A DNA stretch of 64,000 nucleotides from CAZMVY01 sp964617875 (GTDB taxonomy: Bacteria; Planctomycetota; Phycisphaerae; UBA1845; PWPN01): the NCBI GenBank assembly GCA_964617875.1, contig CAZUAI010000012.1, forward strand, positions 25,903 through 89,902, read 5' to 3'. This document shows positions 51,730 through 59,550 of this stretch, in pieces. The first letter of the stretch is position 1. Every line of letters starts with the position of its first letter. The notes under the pieces were generated by a model. It had not been told where the DNA came from, ran no database searches, and saw only the letters and a list, made by a program, of their open reading frames with translations. Both the position numbers and the translations under genes were made by a program.

Positions 51730-53049
51730 TCACGCCTTCACGATCTTGCGGCGCCCCGCCTTGACCCCGTGGCAGGCGTTGCGCGTGTCGATCACGAGCT
51801 TCGCGTGTTTGACGATGAACGGGTAGTCGTACGTACTGTGGTCCGTGGAGATCAGCACGGCGTCGTAAGAGGCGAGCGATTGGGCCGTCAGGGGCACGCT
51901 TTTGAGCTTCAGGTCGTGCTCGCGCTGCTTGTGCGTGCTGGGAACGTGCGGATCGTTGTAGGCCACCCTGCAACCGCGCGCGCGAAGCAGCTCGATCAGT
52001 TCGATCGACGGCGATTCGCGGATGTCGTCGATGTCCTTCTTGTACGCCAGGCCGAGCACGAGGATCCGGGCGTCCTTCATGGCCTTGCCGCGGTCGCTGA
52101 GGGCGTGGGCAAGTTTCTCGACGACGTACTCGGGCATGGCCGTGTTCACCTCGCCGGCCAGCTCGATGAACCGCGTGGGGGTGTGGTACTGCTTCGCCTT
52201 CCACGAGAGGTAGAACGGGTCGATCGGAATGCAGTGGCCGCCGAGCCCGGGGCCGGGGTAGAACGCGGAGAAGCCGAACGGCTTGGTCTTCGCCGCCTCG
52301 ATCACCTCCCACACATCGATCCCCATGCGGTCGAACAGCACCTTCAGCTCGTTGACCATCGCGATGTTCACACAGCGGTAGACATTCTCGAGAATCTTGG
52401 CGGCCTCCGCGACCTCGCACGACGAGACGGGCACGACCTTCTTGATGCCGCCGGCGTAGAGCGCCGTCGCGAGCTTCACCGCCGCCGGCCCCATGCCGCC
52501 GACAACCTTCGGAATCGTCTCGGTCACGTAGTCCTTGCGGCCGGGGTCCTCGCGTTCCGGCGAGAAGGCGAGGAAGAAGTCCCTGCCCGCTTTCAACCCG
52601 GTCTTCTCGAGGATGGGCTTGCAGACCTCCTTCGTCGTGCCCGGGTACGTCGTGCTCTCGAGGACGATGAGCTGGCCCCGGCGCAGGTTCCGCGCGATGG
52701 TCTCGCTCGTCTTGATGATGTAGGTCATGTCCGGGTCGCGGGTCTTCGTCAGGGGCGTCGGCACGCAGATGATGATCGCGTCGCACTTGCGCAGGTCCCG
52801 CTCGTTGCAGGTCGCGCGGAACTTCCCGCTCTTGACGAGGCCGGCGACCATGCGGCTGGGGATGTGCTCGATGTAGCTCCTGCCGGCGTTCAGGGCGCGG
52901 ACCTTCGCCGGGTCGATGTCGTAGCCGACGACGCGGAACCCGCCGCCGCAGAACGTCCGCACCAGCGGCAGGCCGACGTAGCCCATGCCGATGATGCCTA
53001 CCAGCGCCTTGCGCGATTCGATTTTCTCAAGCAACGCCTTATCGGACAC
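51730..53049 (-). CDS. Nucleotide-sugar dehydrogenase (UDP-sugar 6-dehydrogenase family)
   Basis: A 439-residue UDP-glucose/GDP-mannose dehydrogenase family enzyme. NAD-binding GMGYVGLP, 'YDIDPAKV', substrate loop 'FYPGPGLGGHCIPIDPFYLSWKAK' with the catalytic Cys in GGHCIP, and the C-terminal 'LVLGLAYKKDIDDIRESPSIELI' are all present. It oxidises C6 of a nucleotide sugar to a uronic acid. The sequence style is closest to UDP-GlcNAc/ManNAc 6-dehydrogenases (WbpA/WecC group), but the substrate is not proven. GTG at 53049 has AAGGAG upstream. It diverges from the DegT aminotransferase, and the two are often successive steps in making diamino-uronate sugars. Confidence 0.93.
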   Translation of the reverse strand: MSDKALLEKIESRKALVGIIGMGYVGLPLVRTFCGGGFRVVGYDIDPAKVRALNAGRSYIEHIPSRMVAGLVKSGKFRATCNERDLRKCDAIIICVPTPLTKTRDPDMTYIIKTSETIARNLRRGQLIVLESTTYPGTTKEVCKPILEKTGLKAGRDFFLAFSPEREDPGRKDYVTETIPKVVGGMGPAAVKLATALYAGGIKKVVPVSSCEVAEAAKILENVYRCVNIAMVNELKVLFDRMGIDVWEVIEAAKTKPFGFSAFYPGPGLGGHCIPIDPFYLSWKAKQYHTPTRFIELAGEVNTAMPEYVVEKLAHALSDRGKAMKDARILVLGLAYKKDIDDIRESPSIELIELLRARGCRVAYNDPHVPSTHKQREHDLKLKSVPLTAQSLASYDAVLISTDHSTYDYPFIVKHAKLVIDTRNACHGVKAGRRKIVKA

Positions 53050-53194
53050 TTTGGTTCTCCTTGCTCTGGACGCGACACACGCCACAACCCTGAAACCGGG
53101 ATATTGTGACCGCCCTGCGCGTTTACGCAACCTGCGGGCAGACCGCGGCCGTAGAGACGGCGTACGACCTGTATCGGACGCGGCGTGGCGTTGC

Positions 53195-53200
53195 TATAAT
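53195..53200 (+). promoter_or_regulatory. Candidate -10 box for the aminotransferase gene
   Basis: A perfect TATAAT 118 bases before the ATG at 53318, in the 268-base gap shared with the divergent dehydrogenase gene. The -35 position is a poor match. Confidence 0.4.
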
Positions 53201-53317
53201 ACGGGGCTGCTTCCGCCCGAGGATGCGGGACGCACGGCAGGCGGGCGCCACGCGACAGCTTCGGCCGTCGGGCGGGATTGCCGAAGAAGCTGATTATCGC
53301 CCAAGGAGTTGCCAGGA

Positions 53318-54427
53318 ATGGAGATCCCCCTCGCTCGACCGGACATCACCCAGGCCGAGATCGATGCGGTCGTCGCCGTGATGAAGACGCCTTTCCTCTC
53401 GCTCGGCCCGAAACTGCCGGAGTTCGAGGCGGCCTTCGCACAGTACTGCGGCACACGGCACGCGGTCGCCGTCTCCAGCGGAACGTCCGCGTTGCACCTG
53501 TGCATGGCGGCGATCGGCATCCGGCCCGGCGACGAGGTGATCTCGACGCCGTTCTCCTTCGTCGCGTCGAGCAACTGCATCCTGTTCGAGGGCGGCCGGC
53601 CCGTTTTCGTGGACATCGACCCCGACACGTGGAACATCGACCCCGCGCGGATCGAAGCGGCCATCACCGCGCGGACGAAGGCCATCATCCCCGTGGACGT
53701 GTTCGGGCAGCCGGCGGACATGGACCCGATCATGGCGACCGCGAAGAAGCACGGGCTGCGGGTCGTCGAGGACTCGTGCGAGGCGCTCGGGGCCCGCTAT
53801 CACGGCCGGCCGGCGGGGAACCTGGGCGACATGGGCGTCTTCGGCTTCTATCCGAACAAGCAGATGACGACCGGCGAGGGCGGCATGATCGTCACGAACG
53901 ACGAACAGGTCGCGCGGCTCGCCCGGTCGATGCGCAGCCAGGGACGCGGCGAGGGCAACGCATGGTTGAGCCACGAGCGGCTGGGCTACAACTTCCGCCT
54001 GAGCGACATCAACTGTGCGCTGGGCCTGGCCCAGTTGCGTCGGATTGACGAGATCCTCGCTCGCCGTGCCCGCGTGGCCGAGATGTACCGCCAGCGGCTC
54101 GCCGGCGACGAGCGGGTCCGCATGCAGAAGATCCTGCCCGGCATCGAAATGAGCTGGTTCGTGCTGGTGGTGCGGCTGGCCGACCGCTACACCGAGGCCG
54201 ACCGCGAACGGATCCTGGCCGGGCTGCGCGCACGCAAGATCGGGTGCAGCAACTACTTCCCGCCGATCCACCTGCAACCGTACATGCGCGAGCGGTTCGG
54301 GTTCAAGCCCGGCGATTTCCCGGTCTGCGAAGCCCTGTCGGCCCGGACGTTCGCGCTGCCGTTCCACGGCGGGCTGACCGAGGCCGAAGTGGATGCGGTC
54401 TGCGCAGCGCTCAAGGCGTTGCTGTAG
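53318..54427 (+). CDS. DegT/DnrJ/EryC1/StrS-family sugar aminotransferase
   Basis: A 369-residue PLP-dependent nucleotide-sugar aminotransferase. 'IPLARPDITQAEIDAVVAVM', 'FAQYCGTRHAVAVSSGTSALHLCM' (phosphate-binding), 'EDSCEALGARYHGRPAGNLGDMGVFGFYPNKQMTTGEGGMI' (Schiff-base Lys in YPNKQMT, about residue 184) and 'YNFRLSDINCALGLAQL' are canonical. It transfers an amino group from glutamate to a keto sugar. ATG at 53318 is chosen because AAGGAG lies 9 bases upstream. With the divergent dehydrogenase it should supply an amino-uronic sugar for surface polysaccharide. Confidence 0.93.
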   Translation: MEIPLARPDITQAEIDAVVAVMKTPFLSLGPKLPEFEAAFAQYCGTRHAVAVSSGTSALHLCMAAIGIRPGDEVISTPFSFVASSNCILFEGGRPVFVDIDPDTWNIDPARIEAAITARTKAIIPVDVFGQPADMDPIMATAKKHGLRVVEDSCEALGARYHGRPAGNLGDMGVFGFYPNKQMTTGEGGMIVTNDEQVARLARSMRSQGRGEGNAWLSHERLGYNFRLSDINCALGLAQLRRIDEILARRARVAEMYRQRLAGDERVRMQKILPGIEMSWFVLVVRLADRYTEADRERILAGLRARKIGCSNYFPPIHLQPYMRERFGFKPGDFPVCEALSARTFALPFHGGLTEAEVDAVCAALKALL

Positions 54428-54458
54428 TTCGTGGTGCGAACGGCCGCTTCGCAGAATC

Positions 54459-54483
54459 GACGCGGACGCCCGAAACCCGCGTC
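54459..54483. terminator. Hairpin between convergent genes
   Basis: GACGCGG and CCGCGTC form a 7-bp stem around an 11-base loop, in the 61-base gap between the aminotransferase and the membrane protein. There is no T run. Confidence 0.35.
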
Positions 54484-54488
54484 GGCTG

Positions 54489-55256
54489 TCACGCCGCCTT
54501 TTCCTGCCCGAAGAGGATTTTGATCAGCCCCACGGCGCCGCGGACGGCGAGACTCACCATCAGCAGGAACAACAGCGCCGCCACGCTGAACGTCAGCAGC
54601 GGCCAGGCGCGGTCGAGCAGCGTCGGGCCGCTCTCGCGGGATCGCCACGCCAGCCCGATGAGGGCGTTGACGGCGCCGAGCACGAGGATCGCCCCGATCG
54701 CCCCGCGGAGCGAACCGGGCAGCGGGGCCATCCGCACCGTCAGGCAGATCACCAGGTATACGAACGCCCACGTCCGCCAGTCGCCCGCGTCCGCGGCCCG
54801 CGTGGCCTCGACCAGCCGCTCGACCAGCCCGATGCACTCGCGGAGCAGCGGCCATACGGCCGCCAGCGTCGTCGGCAGATGCCGCGGCAACGCCTCCTTC
54901 TCCATGCGGCTGAGGATGTCCTGCCCGAGGTAGTGCGACACGGCATAGATCGCCCCGCCGCACGCCAGCATCGGCAGCATCGCGATGATGATCGGGCCGA
55001 CCACGGGGATCCGCGACTTGACGTCCTTGCCGGTCTGCGGTTCACCGGAGTCGTCGTCCTTGATCAGCGTCGTGTTGTTCACAGTGCCGCCGGTGACGAG
55101 CAGCCCCATGACGTGCCCGAGCTGGGCGACCAGGGTGCCGGGAAGGAGTACCGAGTTGACGACCTTCGGCTGGACAAGCTTGCTCCACAGCCGGTGGACA
55201 CCCAGCGCCGTAAAGACGATCACGACGAGCCAGAATGTCATCGCCGCGTATTCCAT
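54489..55256 (-). CDS. Multi-pass membrane protein, possible degenerate M50-like
   Basis: A 255-residue protein with about five hydrophobic segments (MEYAAMTFWLVVIVFTALGV, IPVVGPIIIAMLPMLACGGAIY, TWAFVYLVICLTV, AIGAILVLGAVNALIGLAW, LLTFSVAALLFLLMVSLAV). 'NSVLLPGTLVAQLGHVMGLLVTGG' recalls the HExGH region of M50/planctomycete membrane peptidases, but the Glu and the first His are replaced, so no zinc site is claimed. The family is otherwise unknown to me. ATG at 55256 has GGGAGG upstream. It stands alone. Confidence 0.7.
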   Translation of the reverse strand: MEYAAMTFWLVVIVFTALGVHRLWSKLVQPKVVNSVLLPGTLVAQLGHVMGLLVTGGTVNNTTLIKDDDSGEPQTGKDVKSRIPVVGPIIIAMLPMLACGGAIYAVSHYLGQDILSRMEKEALPRHLPTTLAAVWPLLRECIGLVERLVEATRAADAGDWRTWAFVYLVICLTVRMAPLPGSLRGAIGAILVLGAVNALIGLAWRSRESGPTLLDRAWPLLTFSVAALLFLLMVSLAVRGAVGLIKILFGQEKAA

Positions 55257-55522
55257 GTCTGCACCTCCCGCGATGCGGGGGTGTGCCGACGCACCTCGTT
55301 GCGCGCGGAGTCCAACCCTCGCTCTGCCTGTTCCTATCGGCAAGCGGCGTCCGGAATAATGAGGGCGCCGGTATGTGGATGTCCGACGAAATCAGCCCGT
55401 AAGTGTTCTCGCAACAAGGGCATGCGGCAACCGGCACGGTTTTCTCACAGGCAACGCGATGGACGGCCGTGATGGACTCGGTTAATCTTTCAATAAATTG
55501 GGCTCGTCGCGTAAGTTATGCC

Positions 55523-55550
55523 TTGCATGTCCGGGCGGGCGGGGTATAAT
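55523..55550 (+). promoter_or_regulatory. Promoter A of the leader region
   Basis: TTGCAT (55523-55528), a 16-base spacer, then TATAAT (55545-55550). It starts the first of two tandem promoter-plus-hairpin units. Confidence 0.55.
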
Positions 55551-55556
55551 GCGCCT

Positions 55557-55680
55557 GGGTTTTGGCTGGAGGGAAAGGCATTCACCTCGCGCAGGTGGGT
55601 TAGCCTTTCAGAGGGCTGTTGGGATGGCGGGGCGAGCCGGTGGGCGTGCAAGTTCGCCGGGGTTTTCTCTTGTGTGGCGA
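55557..55680 (+). ncRNA. Candidate structured leader/small RNA, element A
   Basis: The RNA from promoter A would begin near 55557. It forms a hairpin AAAGGC...GCCTTT (55574-55579 with 55603-55608) enclosing CACCT/AGGTG (55583-55587 with 55593-55597). A second stem GGCGA/TCGCC (55631-55635 with 55654-55658) is followed by GGGGTTTTCTCTT, which could end transcription. It shares TGGAGKGRAMAGGCATYCACC with element B. I recognise no known riboswitch class. Confidence 0.4.
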
Positions 55681-55697
55681 GAGAAAGTGCCTATAAT
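55670..55697 (+). promoter_or_regulatory. Promoter B of the leader region
   Basis: TTGTGT (55670-55675), a 16-base spacer, then TATAAT (55692-55697). The spacing matches promoter A. Confidence 0.55.
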
Positions 55698-55703
55698 GAG
55701 TGT

Positions 55704-55800
55704 CATTGGAGTGGACAGGCATCACCTCCGCGCTGGGTGAGCCTCTTGCGAGACATGGGGACGAGTCACGGGTCTCTGGCAACGAGAACCTCAACGGCCC
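55704..55800 (+). ncRNA. Candidate structured leader/small RNA, element B
   Basis: Starting near 55704, the RNA has a hairpin AGGC..CACC / GGTG.AGCCT (55717-55720 and 55723-55726 with 55736-55739 and 55741-55744). A second hairpin GAGAC/GTCTC follows (about 55750-55776). The first hairpin is the same as in element A. The PEP-CTERM start codon is ~130 bases further on, so B may be its 5' leader. Nothing else was found in 55257-55931. Confidence 0.4.
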
Positions 55801-55931
55801 CTTGTTGTGATTGACGAGGTTGCGAAAAGCAGAATTGCCGTGCCCGGTTCGCCCACGTTGGGCGAAGGAAAGCGGCACGGACAGTCGTGATGGTCGTAGT
55901 GCCATCGACTCTTGAGAGGAGGAACAGCATT

Positions 55932-57041
55932 ATGAGAAGACTCTTGACGGGGAAAGTCGGTTTCTGGGTATCGCATCTGCTGACGTGTGCTCTTGTGACG
56001 ATGGTCCTCGCCACCGCTCCGACACAAGCGGCACCGATCACCCCCGGGAATCTGGTGATCTATCGCGTCGGCGACGGATCCGCGGCACTCGGAACGACCG
56101 CGGCGAAGGTCTTCCTGGACGAATACACGACGACCGGCTCCCTTGTGCAGTCCATCGCGATCAGTTCGTCGGGGGCGGACGCTCTCACGGCCGTCGGTAA
56201 CGCAACGACTGAAGGCATCATCAGCTGCTCGCAGGACGGCTCGAAGCTGGTCTTCACCGGCTATCGGAAGAACGCGGGCGGAACGAGTCCTTCCAGCGAC
56301 GCGCCGGGGACGACCAATCGCGTCATCGGCACCGTCGGCCTCGACGGAATCGTCAACACGTCGATCGGGCTCGTCGATCCCACCAGCACCATTCGCAGCG
56401 CCGTGACCGTGGACGGCTCGGCGTACTACATCAGCGCCGCCGGGAACTACGTGCGCTATGTCGCGAACCCGGGGCCGGCCTCGACGTCGGTGCAGATCGA
56501 CGCCCGGAACAGCCGGCAGGTCCTTCTCTTCAACAACGAACTGTTCGCCTCAAACGGATCGACGGCTCTCACAGCAAAGATTCAGTCGTACGGCACGCTG
56601 CCCACGGGCACGACGACGCCCACGCCGCTCATCAACCTTGCGACGGGCGACGCGGTCAACGGTTTCGTCGTTCTGGATCTGAATCCGGGCATTCCCGGCA
56701 TCGATACGATCTACGGCATGAGCACGGTGGAGTCGCGGCTCCGGAAGTGGTATTTCGACGGCACGGCGTGGCAACAGGCCGGATTCATCAGCGGTACGGC
56801 GGCGCAGAATCTGGTCAGCACGGTGAGCGGCGGCAACGTCACGCTGTACCTGACCAGCCCAACGGCTTTGACAACGCTCACGGACACCAGCGGCTTCGGC
56901 GGAACACTCAGTGGCACGCTCACGACGCTGGCAAGCGCGGGCACGAACACGGCGTTTCGCGGCATCGGCATCATCCCCGAGCCGGCCACGCTGACGCTGC
57001 TGGCCCTGGGCGCGGTCGCCACGCTGCGTCGGCGAAAGTAA
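55932..57041 (+). CDS. PEP-CTERM sorting domain-containing secreted protein
   Basis: A 369-residue exported protein. Signal peptide 1-~33 (LLTCALVTMVLATAPTQA). The body is a repetitive beta-rich region, possibly propeller-like ('GNLVIYRVGDGSAALGTTAAKVFLDEYTTTGSLVQSI', 'VNGFVVLDLNPGIPGIDTIY'). The C terminus IIPEPATLTLLALGAVATLRRRK is a complete PEP-CTERM signal. Paralogues with the 'NLVIYRVGDGSA.L...A..VFLDEY' opening are common in planctomycetes and related phyla; the function is unknown. ATG at 55932 has AGGAGG 9 bases upstream. It is monocistronic with an excellent terminator at 57093-57136. Expression would depend on the tandem leader elements upstream. Confidence 0.9.
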   Translation: MRRLLTGKVGFWVSHLLTCALVTMVLATAPTQAAPITPGNLVIYRVGDGSAALGTTAAKVFLDEYTTTGSLVQSIAISSSGADALTAVGNATTEGIISCSQDGSKLVFTGYRKNAGGTSPSSDAPGTTNRVIGTVGLDGIVNTSIGLVDPTSTIRSAVTVDGSAYYISAAGNYVRYVANPGPASTSVQIDARNSRQVLLFNNELFASNGSTALTAKIQSYGTLPTGTTTPTPLINLATGDAVNGFVVLDLNPGIPGIDTIYGMSTVESRLRKWYFDGTAWQQAGFISGTAAQNLVSTVSGGNVTLYLTSPTALTTLTDTSGFGGTLSGTLTTLASAGTNTAFRGIGIIPEPATLTLLALGAVATLRRRK

Positions 57042-57092
57042 GGCCTTCGCCGGCGATCGGAAGCGTACGCCGTTCCCAACGCGACAGGGTTT

Positions 57093-57136
57093 GAACGCAA
57101 CGCCGCTGCGGCACAGTGGCGTTGCGTTCTTCTTTT
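57093..57136 (+). terminator. Rho-independent terminator of the PEP-CTERM gene
   Basis: GAACGCAACGCC (57093-57104) pairs perfectly with GGCGTTGCGTTC (57118-57129) around a 13-base loop. It is followed by TTCTTTT. Confidence 0.88.
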
Positions 57137-57174
57137 GCCCTGGCCCCCGCTCCCGGTTCGGGTACAATCCGGTC

Positions 57175-58302
57175 GTGCGACACCGAGTGCGCGACGTCAT
57201 GCCGGCGAGCGAGTTGTCCGACGCCCGCGTGTACTTCACGGGCCGCGTCCTCTACGAGGACATGCTCCGCGACATCCACCGCGCGGAGCACGACGTGTGC
57301 CTGGAGATGTACATCTTCGACGACGATGCGACCGGCCGCCGCTTCCGCGACGCCCTGGTCCGCCAGGCGGCCGCGGGACGGCGGGTGCGGGTCATCTACG
57401 ACGGTCTCGGCTGCCTGGACACGCCCGCCCATTTCTTCGACACGATGCGCCGGTCCGGCGTCGAGGTCTGCGAGTTCAACCCGATCGAGCGAAACCGCGT
57501 CCTCCGCCAGTGGTGGAAGATCGACCGGCGGAACCATCGCAAGCTGCTCGTCGTTGATCATCGCGCCGCCTATCTCGGCGGCATCAACATTTCGGCGCGT
57601 CTGGCCGACTGGGAAGACGCCCACGTGCGGATCGAAGGCCCCCTCGTCCGCCACGCCCGCGCCTCCTTCGAACGGGTGTGGGCGGGCCGGTATTCGCGTG
57701 TCAGCCTCCGCCGTAGCCGGCGGCACGTTCTCCACGCGCAGCGATCGCTCATCCTCGACGGCTTCCCCGCGCCGAACTACTCGCCGATCAAGCGTTCGCA
57801 CCTGCACCTCTTCTCCCGGGCCCGCCAGCGGATCCGGATCGCCCACGCCTACCTGATCCCCGACCGCCGGATCGTCCGCTCGCTGCGCAAGGCCGTGGCC
57901 CGCGGCGTGAACGTCGATGTCCTTGTCCCCGAGCAGAGCGACGTCACGATCATCGACTGGGCCCTGCGGCACGCCCTCGGCCGGCTCCTCCGCGCCGGCG
58001 TACAGGTCCGCTGCCTCCGCGAGCCCCTGCTGCACGCGAAGGCCGTCCTCGCCGACAGCCGCTATGCCATCATCGGCAGCGCGAATCTGAACCGCACGAG
58101 CTTCTTCCGCAACCTCGAAATCGCCCTCTGGAGCCGCGACGAACGGATCAGCCGCCCTCTGGCGGAGCGATTCGACGCGCTCTGGGCCACGGCGGCGCCG
58201 TACACGATCGCCGACGACCGCCGCCGCGCCTCCTGGCACCGCCTGCTCGGCTGGCTCGCATACCGCCTCCAGTCCTGGTTGCCGGCGGACCAGGCGTGGT
58301 GA
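57175..58302 (+). CDS. Cardiolipin synthase / phospholipase D-like protein
   Basis: A 375-residue PLD-superfamily enzyme with two HKD motifs: NHRKLLVVDHRAAYLGGIN and LHAKAVLADSRYAIIGSAN. The spacing is as in ClsB/cardiolipin synthases, which join two phosphatidyl groups. 'CLEMYIFDDDATGRRFRDAL' near the start is also typical. N-terminal membrane helices of the ClsA type are missing. GTG at 57175 lies 6 bases after a TACAAT box (57163-57168), so the mRNA may be leaderless; ATG at 57199 is the alternative. The 3' flank carries a repeat (58350-58424). Confidence 0.88.
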   Translation: MRHRVRDVMPASELSDARVYFTGRVLYEDMLRDIHRAEHDVCLEMYIFDDDATGRRFRDALVRQAAAGRRVRVIYDGLGCLDTPAHFFDTMRRSGVEVCEFNPIERNRVLRQWWKIDRRNHRKLLVVDHRAAYLGGINISARLADWEDAHVRIEGPLVRHARASFERVWAGRYSRVSLRRSRRHVLHAQRSLILDGFPAPNYSPIKRSHLHLFSRARQRIRIAHAYLIPDRRIVRSLRKAVARGVNVDVLVPEQSDVTIIDWALRHALGRLLRAGVQVRCLREPLLHAKAVLADSRYAIIGSANLNRTSFFRNLEIALWSRDERISRPLAERFDALWATAAPYTIADDRRRASWHRLLGWLAYRLQSWLPADQAW

Positions 58303-58349
58303 GGCGAGAAGGCGATGAAGCGACGAAAGGAACGGAGTACTGAGTGCCG

Positions 58350-58424
58350 AGGTCGTCACCCCCGTAAACGGGGTCCGGAGCAACGGGCGGGGGTCTGGAT
58401 CCCCGCTTTCGCGGGGATGACGCA
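58350..58424. repeat. Inverted-repeat element, GTCAYCCCCGC family
   Basis: GTCACCCCCGTAAACGGGGT and CCCCGCTTTCGCGGGGATGAC arms. It is preceded by GAGTACTGAGTGCCGAGG, as at 8826-8853. It lies in a 231-base intergenic region. Confidence 0.75.
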
Positions 58425-58533
58425 GTAATCGAGTCGCCGAGCGACGGAGCAACCGCGCAACAGAAACAACCGCAGGCCGGCGCCCGCGGCTCGGAAGAAC
58501 GGACCAACGGACCGACGGAGGGGTCACATGAAG

Positions 58534-58953
58534 TCAGAGCCGCGACCCGCCGGCACGCCGCGGATCGCTTTCGATGCGGGCCTCGATCTCGAACGGGTTC
58601 TCGCGGTAGGCATCGCGGCCCCGGACGAACAGCCACAGGCCGGCCAGCAGGTACAGCGGGATGAAGAACGGGCCCCACCGCTCGAACTGCCGCACGTGGA
58701 CCCGCTCGTGCGCGCGGCTGACGGCCAAAGCGGCCCGGTCCTGCCCCAGCACCACGTGGCCGAGCGTCAGCGCCCACGCGCCGCCGCCAACGAGCGGCCA
58801 ACGGCCCAGGATCGGCCGCAGCAGGCCGCCGTGCGCCTCGACGACACCCCCGACGATCTGAACGCCCCCGCCGGTAAGCAGCGCAGCCGCCGCCATCGTC
58901 AGGCCAAGCAGCGTGCCCGGCAGGGCCCAGAGATAGCGAAAGACGGCCGGCAT
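58534..58953 (-). CDS. Conserved membrane protein with HExxH motif
   Basis: A 139-residue protein with two hydrophobic segments near the N terminus (LPGTLLGLTMAAAALLTGGGV) and one after the motif (FFIPLYLLAGLWLFV). Between them lies LGHVVLGQDRAALAVSRAHERVHVRQFERWGPFF, with HERVH as a zincin-type HExxH. Short proteins with 'RAHERVHVRQYERWGP' are widespread in planctomycetes and cyanobacteria and are uncharacterised. Protease activity is possible but unproven. The start is ATG at 58953; no strong Shine-Dalgarno. Confidence 0.75.
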   Translation of the reverse strand: MPAVFRYLWALPGTLLGLTMAAAALLTGGGVQIVGGVVEAHGGLLRPILGRWPLVGGGAWALTLGHVVLGQDRAALAVSRAHERVHVRQFERWGPFFIPLYLLAGLWLFVRGRDAYRENPFEIEARIESDPRRAGGSRL

Positions 58954-59077
58954 AGGCGGCGCAACAACGCCGATACCATCATAAGGAAACGCGAAGGACG
59001 GTCAACGAACCAACGGCGTACGAGTCAGCGTTCGACCCGGTTCAACTCGGTTTCGAGGTCGCCGACGATGCTCCTAA

Positions 59078-59374
59078 TCACGCTCTCAAGCTCGGCCCAT
59101 CCCTCGACGCCGGCGTCGGCGTCGAGGGCTGCCGCGCCGCGTCGAGCTTGCCGGCCCTCGTGCCCATGAGCGAACTGAGCAGACTCGTCGCGCTCACCGA
59201 TTCAAGCCTGTCGATCTCGGCCTGCGTCAGTTCGAGAGCCAGCTCGATCGTGCCCAGCCGGCCGGTCTCGCGATCCACGGCGTCGCGGGCCTCGGTCAAC
59301 CGCCGTCGAACGTCGTCACGCTCGGCAAGCCGGGCCTGAAGTTCCTGCGTCCTGCCGTCCATGCGGTCGCTCAT
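59078..59374 (-). CDS. Small coiled-coil protein, probably frameshifted near its end
   Basis: A 98-residue protein with a strong heptad-like coiled coil (MSDRMDGRTQELQARLAERDDVRRRLTEARDAVDRE...QAEIDRLESVSATSLLSSLMG). The Shine-Dalgarno GAGGG is 8 bases before the ATG. After about residue 80 the sequence becomes Pro/Ser/Thr-rich and stops. In another frame of the same strand the DNA continues sensibly (GWAELESVIRSIVGDLETELNRVER, then TGA at 59025). An 11-bp perfect hairpin lies at 59101-59128, where the switch would occur. Either a sequencing error or a real frameshift is likely; the full protein would be about 115 residues. Confidence 0.65.
   Translation of the reverse strand: MSDRMDGRTQELQARLAERDDVRRRLTEARDAVDRETGRLGTIELALELTQAEIDRLESVSATSLLSSLMGTRAGKLDAARQPSTPTPASRDGPSLRA
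59101..59128. repeat. Perfect 11-bp hairpin at the suspected frameshift
   Basis: CCCTCGACGCC, a six-base loop, GGCGTCGAGGG. Such a stem can cause both assembly errors and ribosomal slippage. Confidence 0.8.
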
Positions 59375-59550
59375 GGCTTGTCCCTCGATCCGCCGTCAGG
59401 CGGGTCATCTCGGGGAAAGGGCGGCCCACACAGGTCTTCGGCCGGCTTCGCACGGCGATCAAGACTTCGCGCAGGTCCGACAGCCCCGCTTTTCCACCCG
59501 GCGGTCCCCGGGTAGGATTGTCCCCAACATCTTCCGCGCGGAGGTATTGC

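Noticed and set aside
54489..55256. Functional M50 membrane protease
   Set aside because: The region like HExGH reads AQLGHVM; key zinc-binding residues are absent.
55557..55660. c-di-GMP (GEMM) riboswitch
   Set aside because: The conserved GEMM core (GGCAAACC, GACGCAAAGCC) is not present; only the GGCA and GCC ends are similar.
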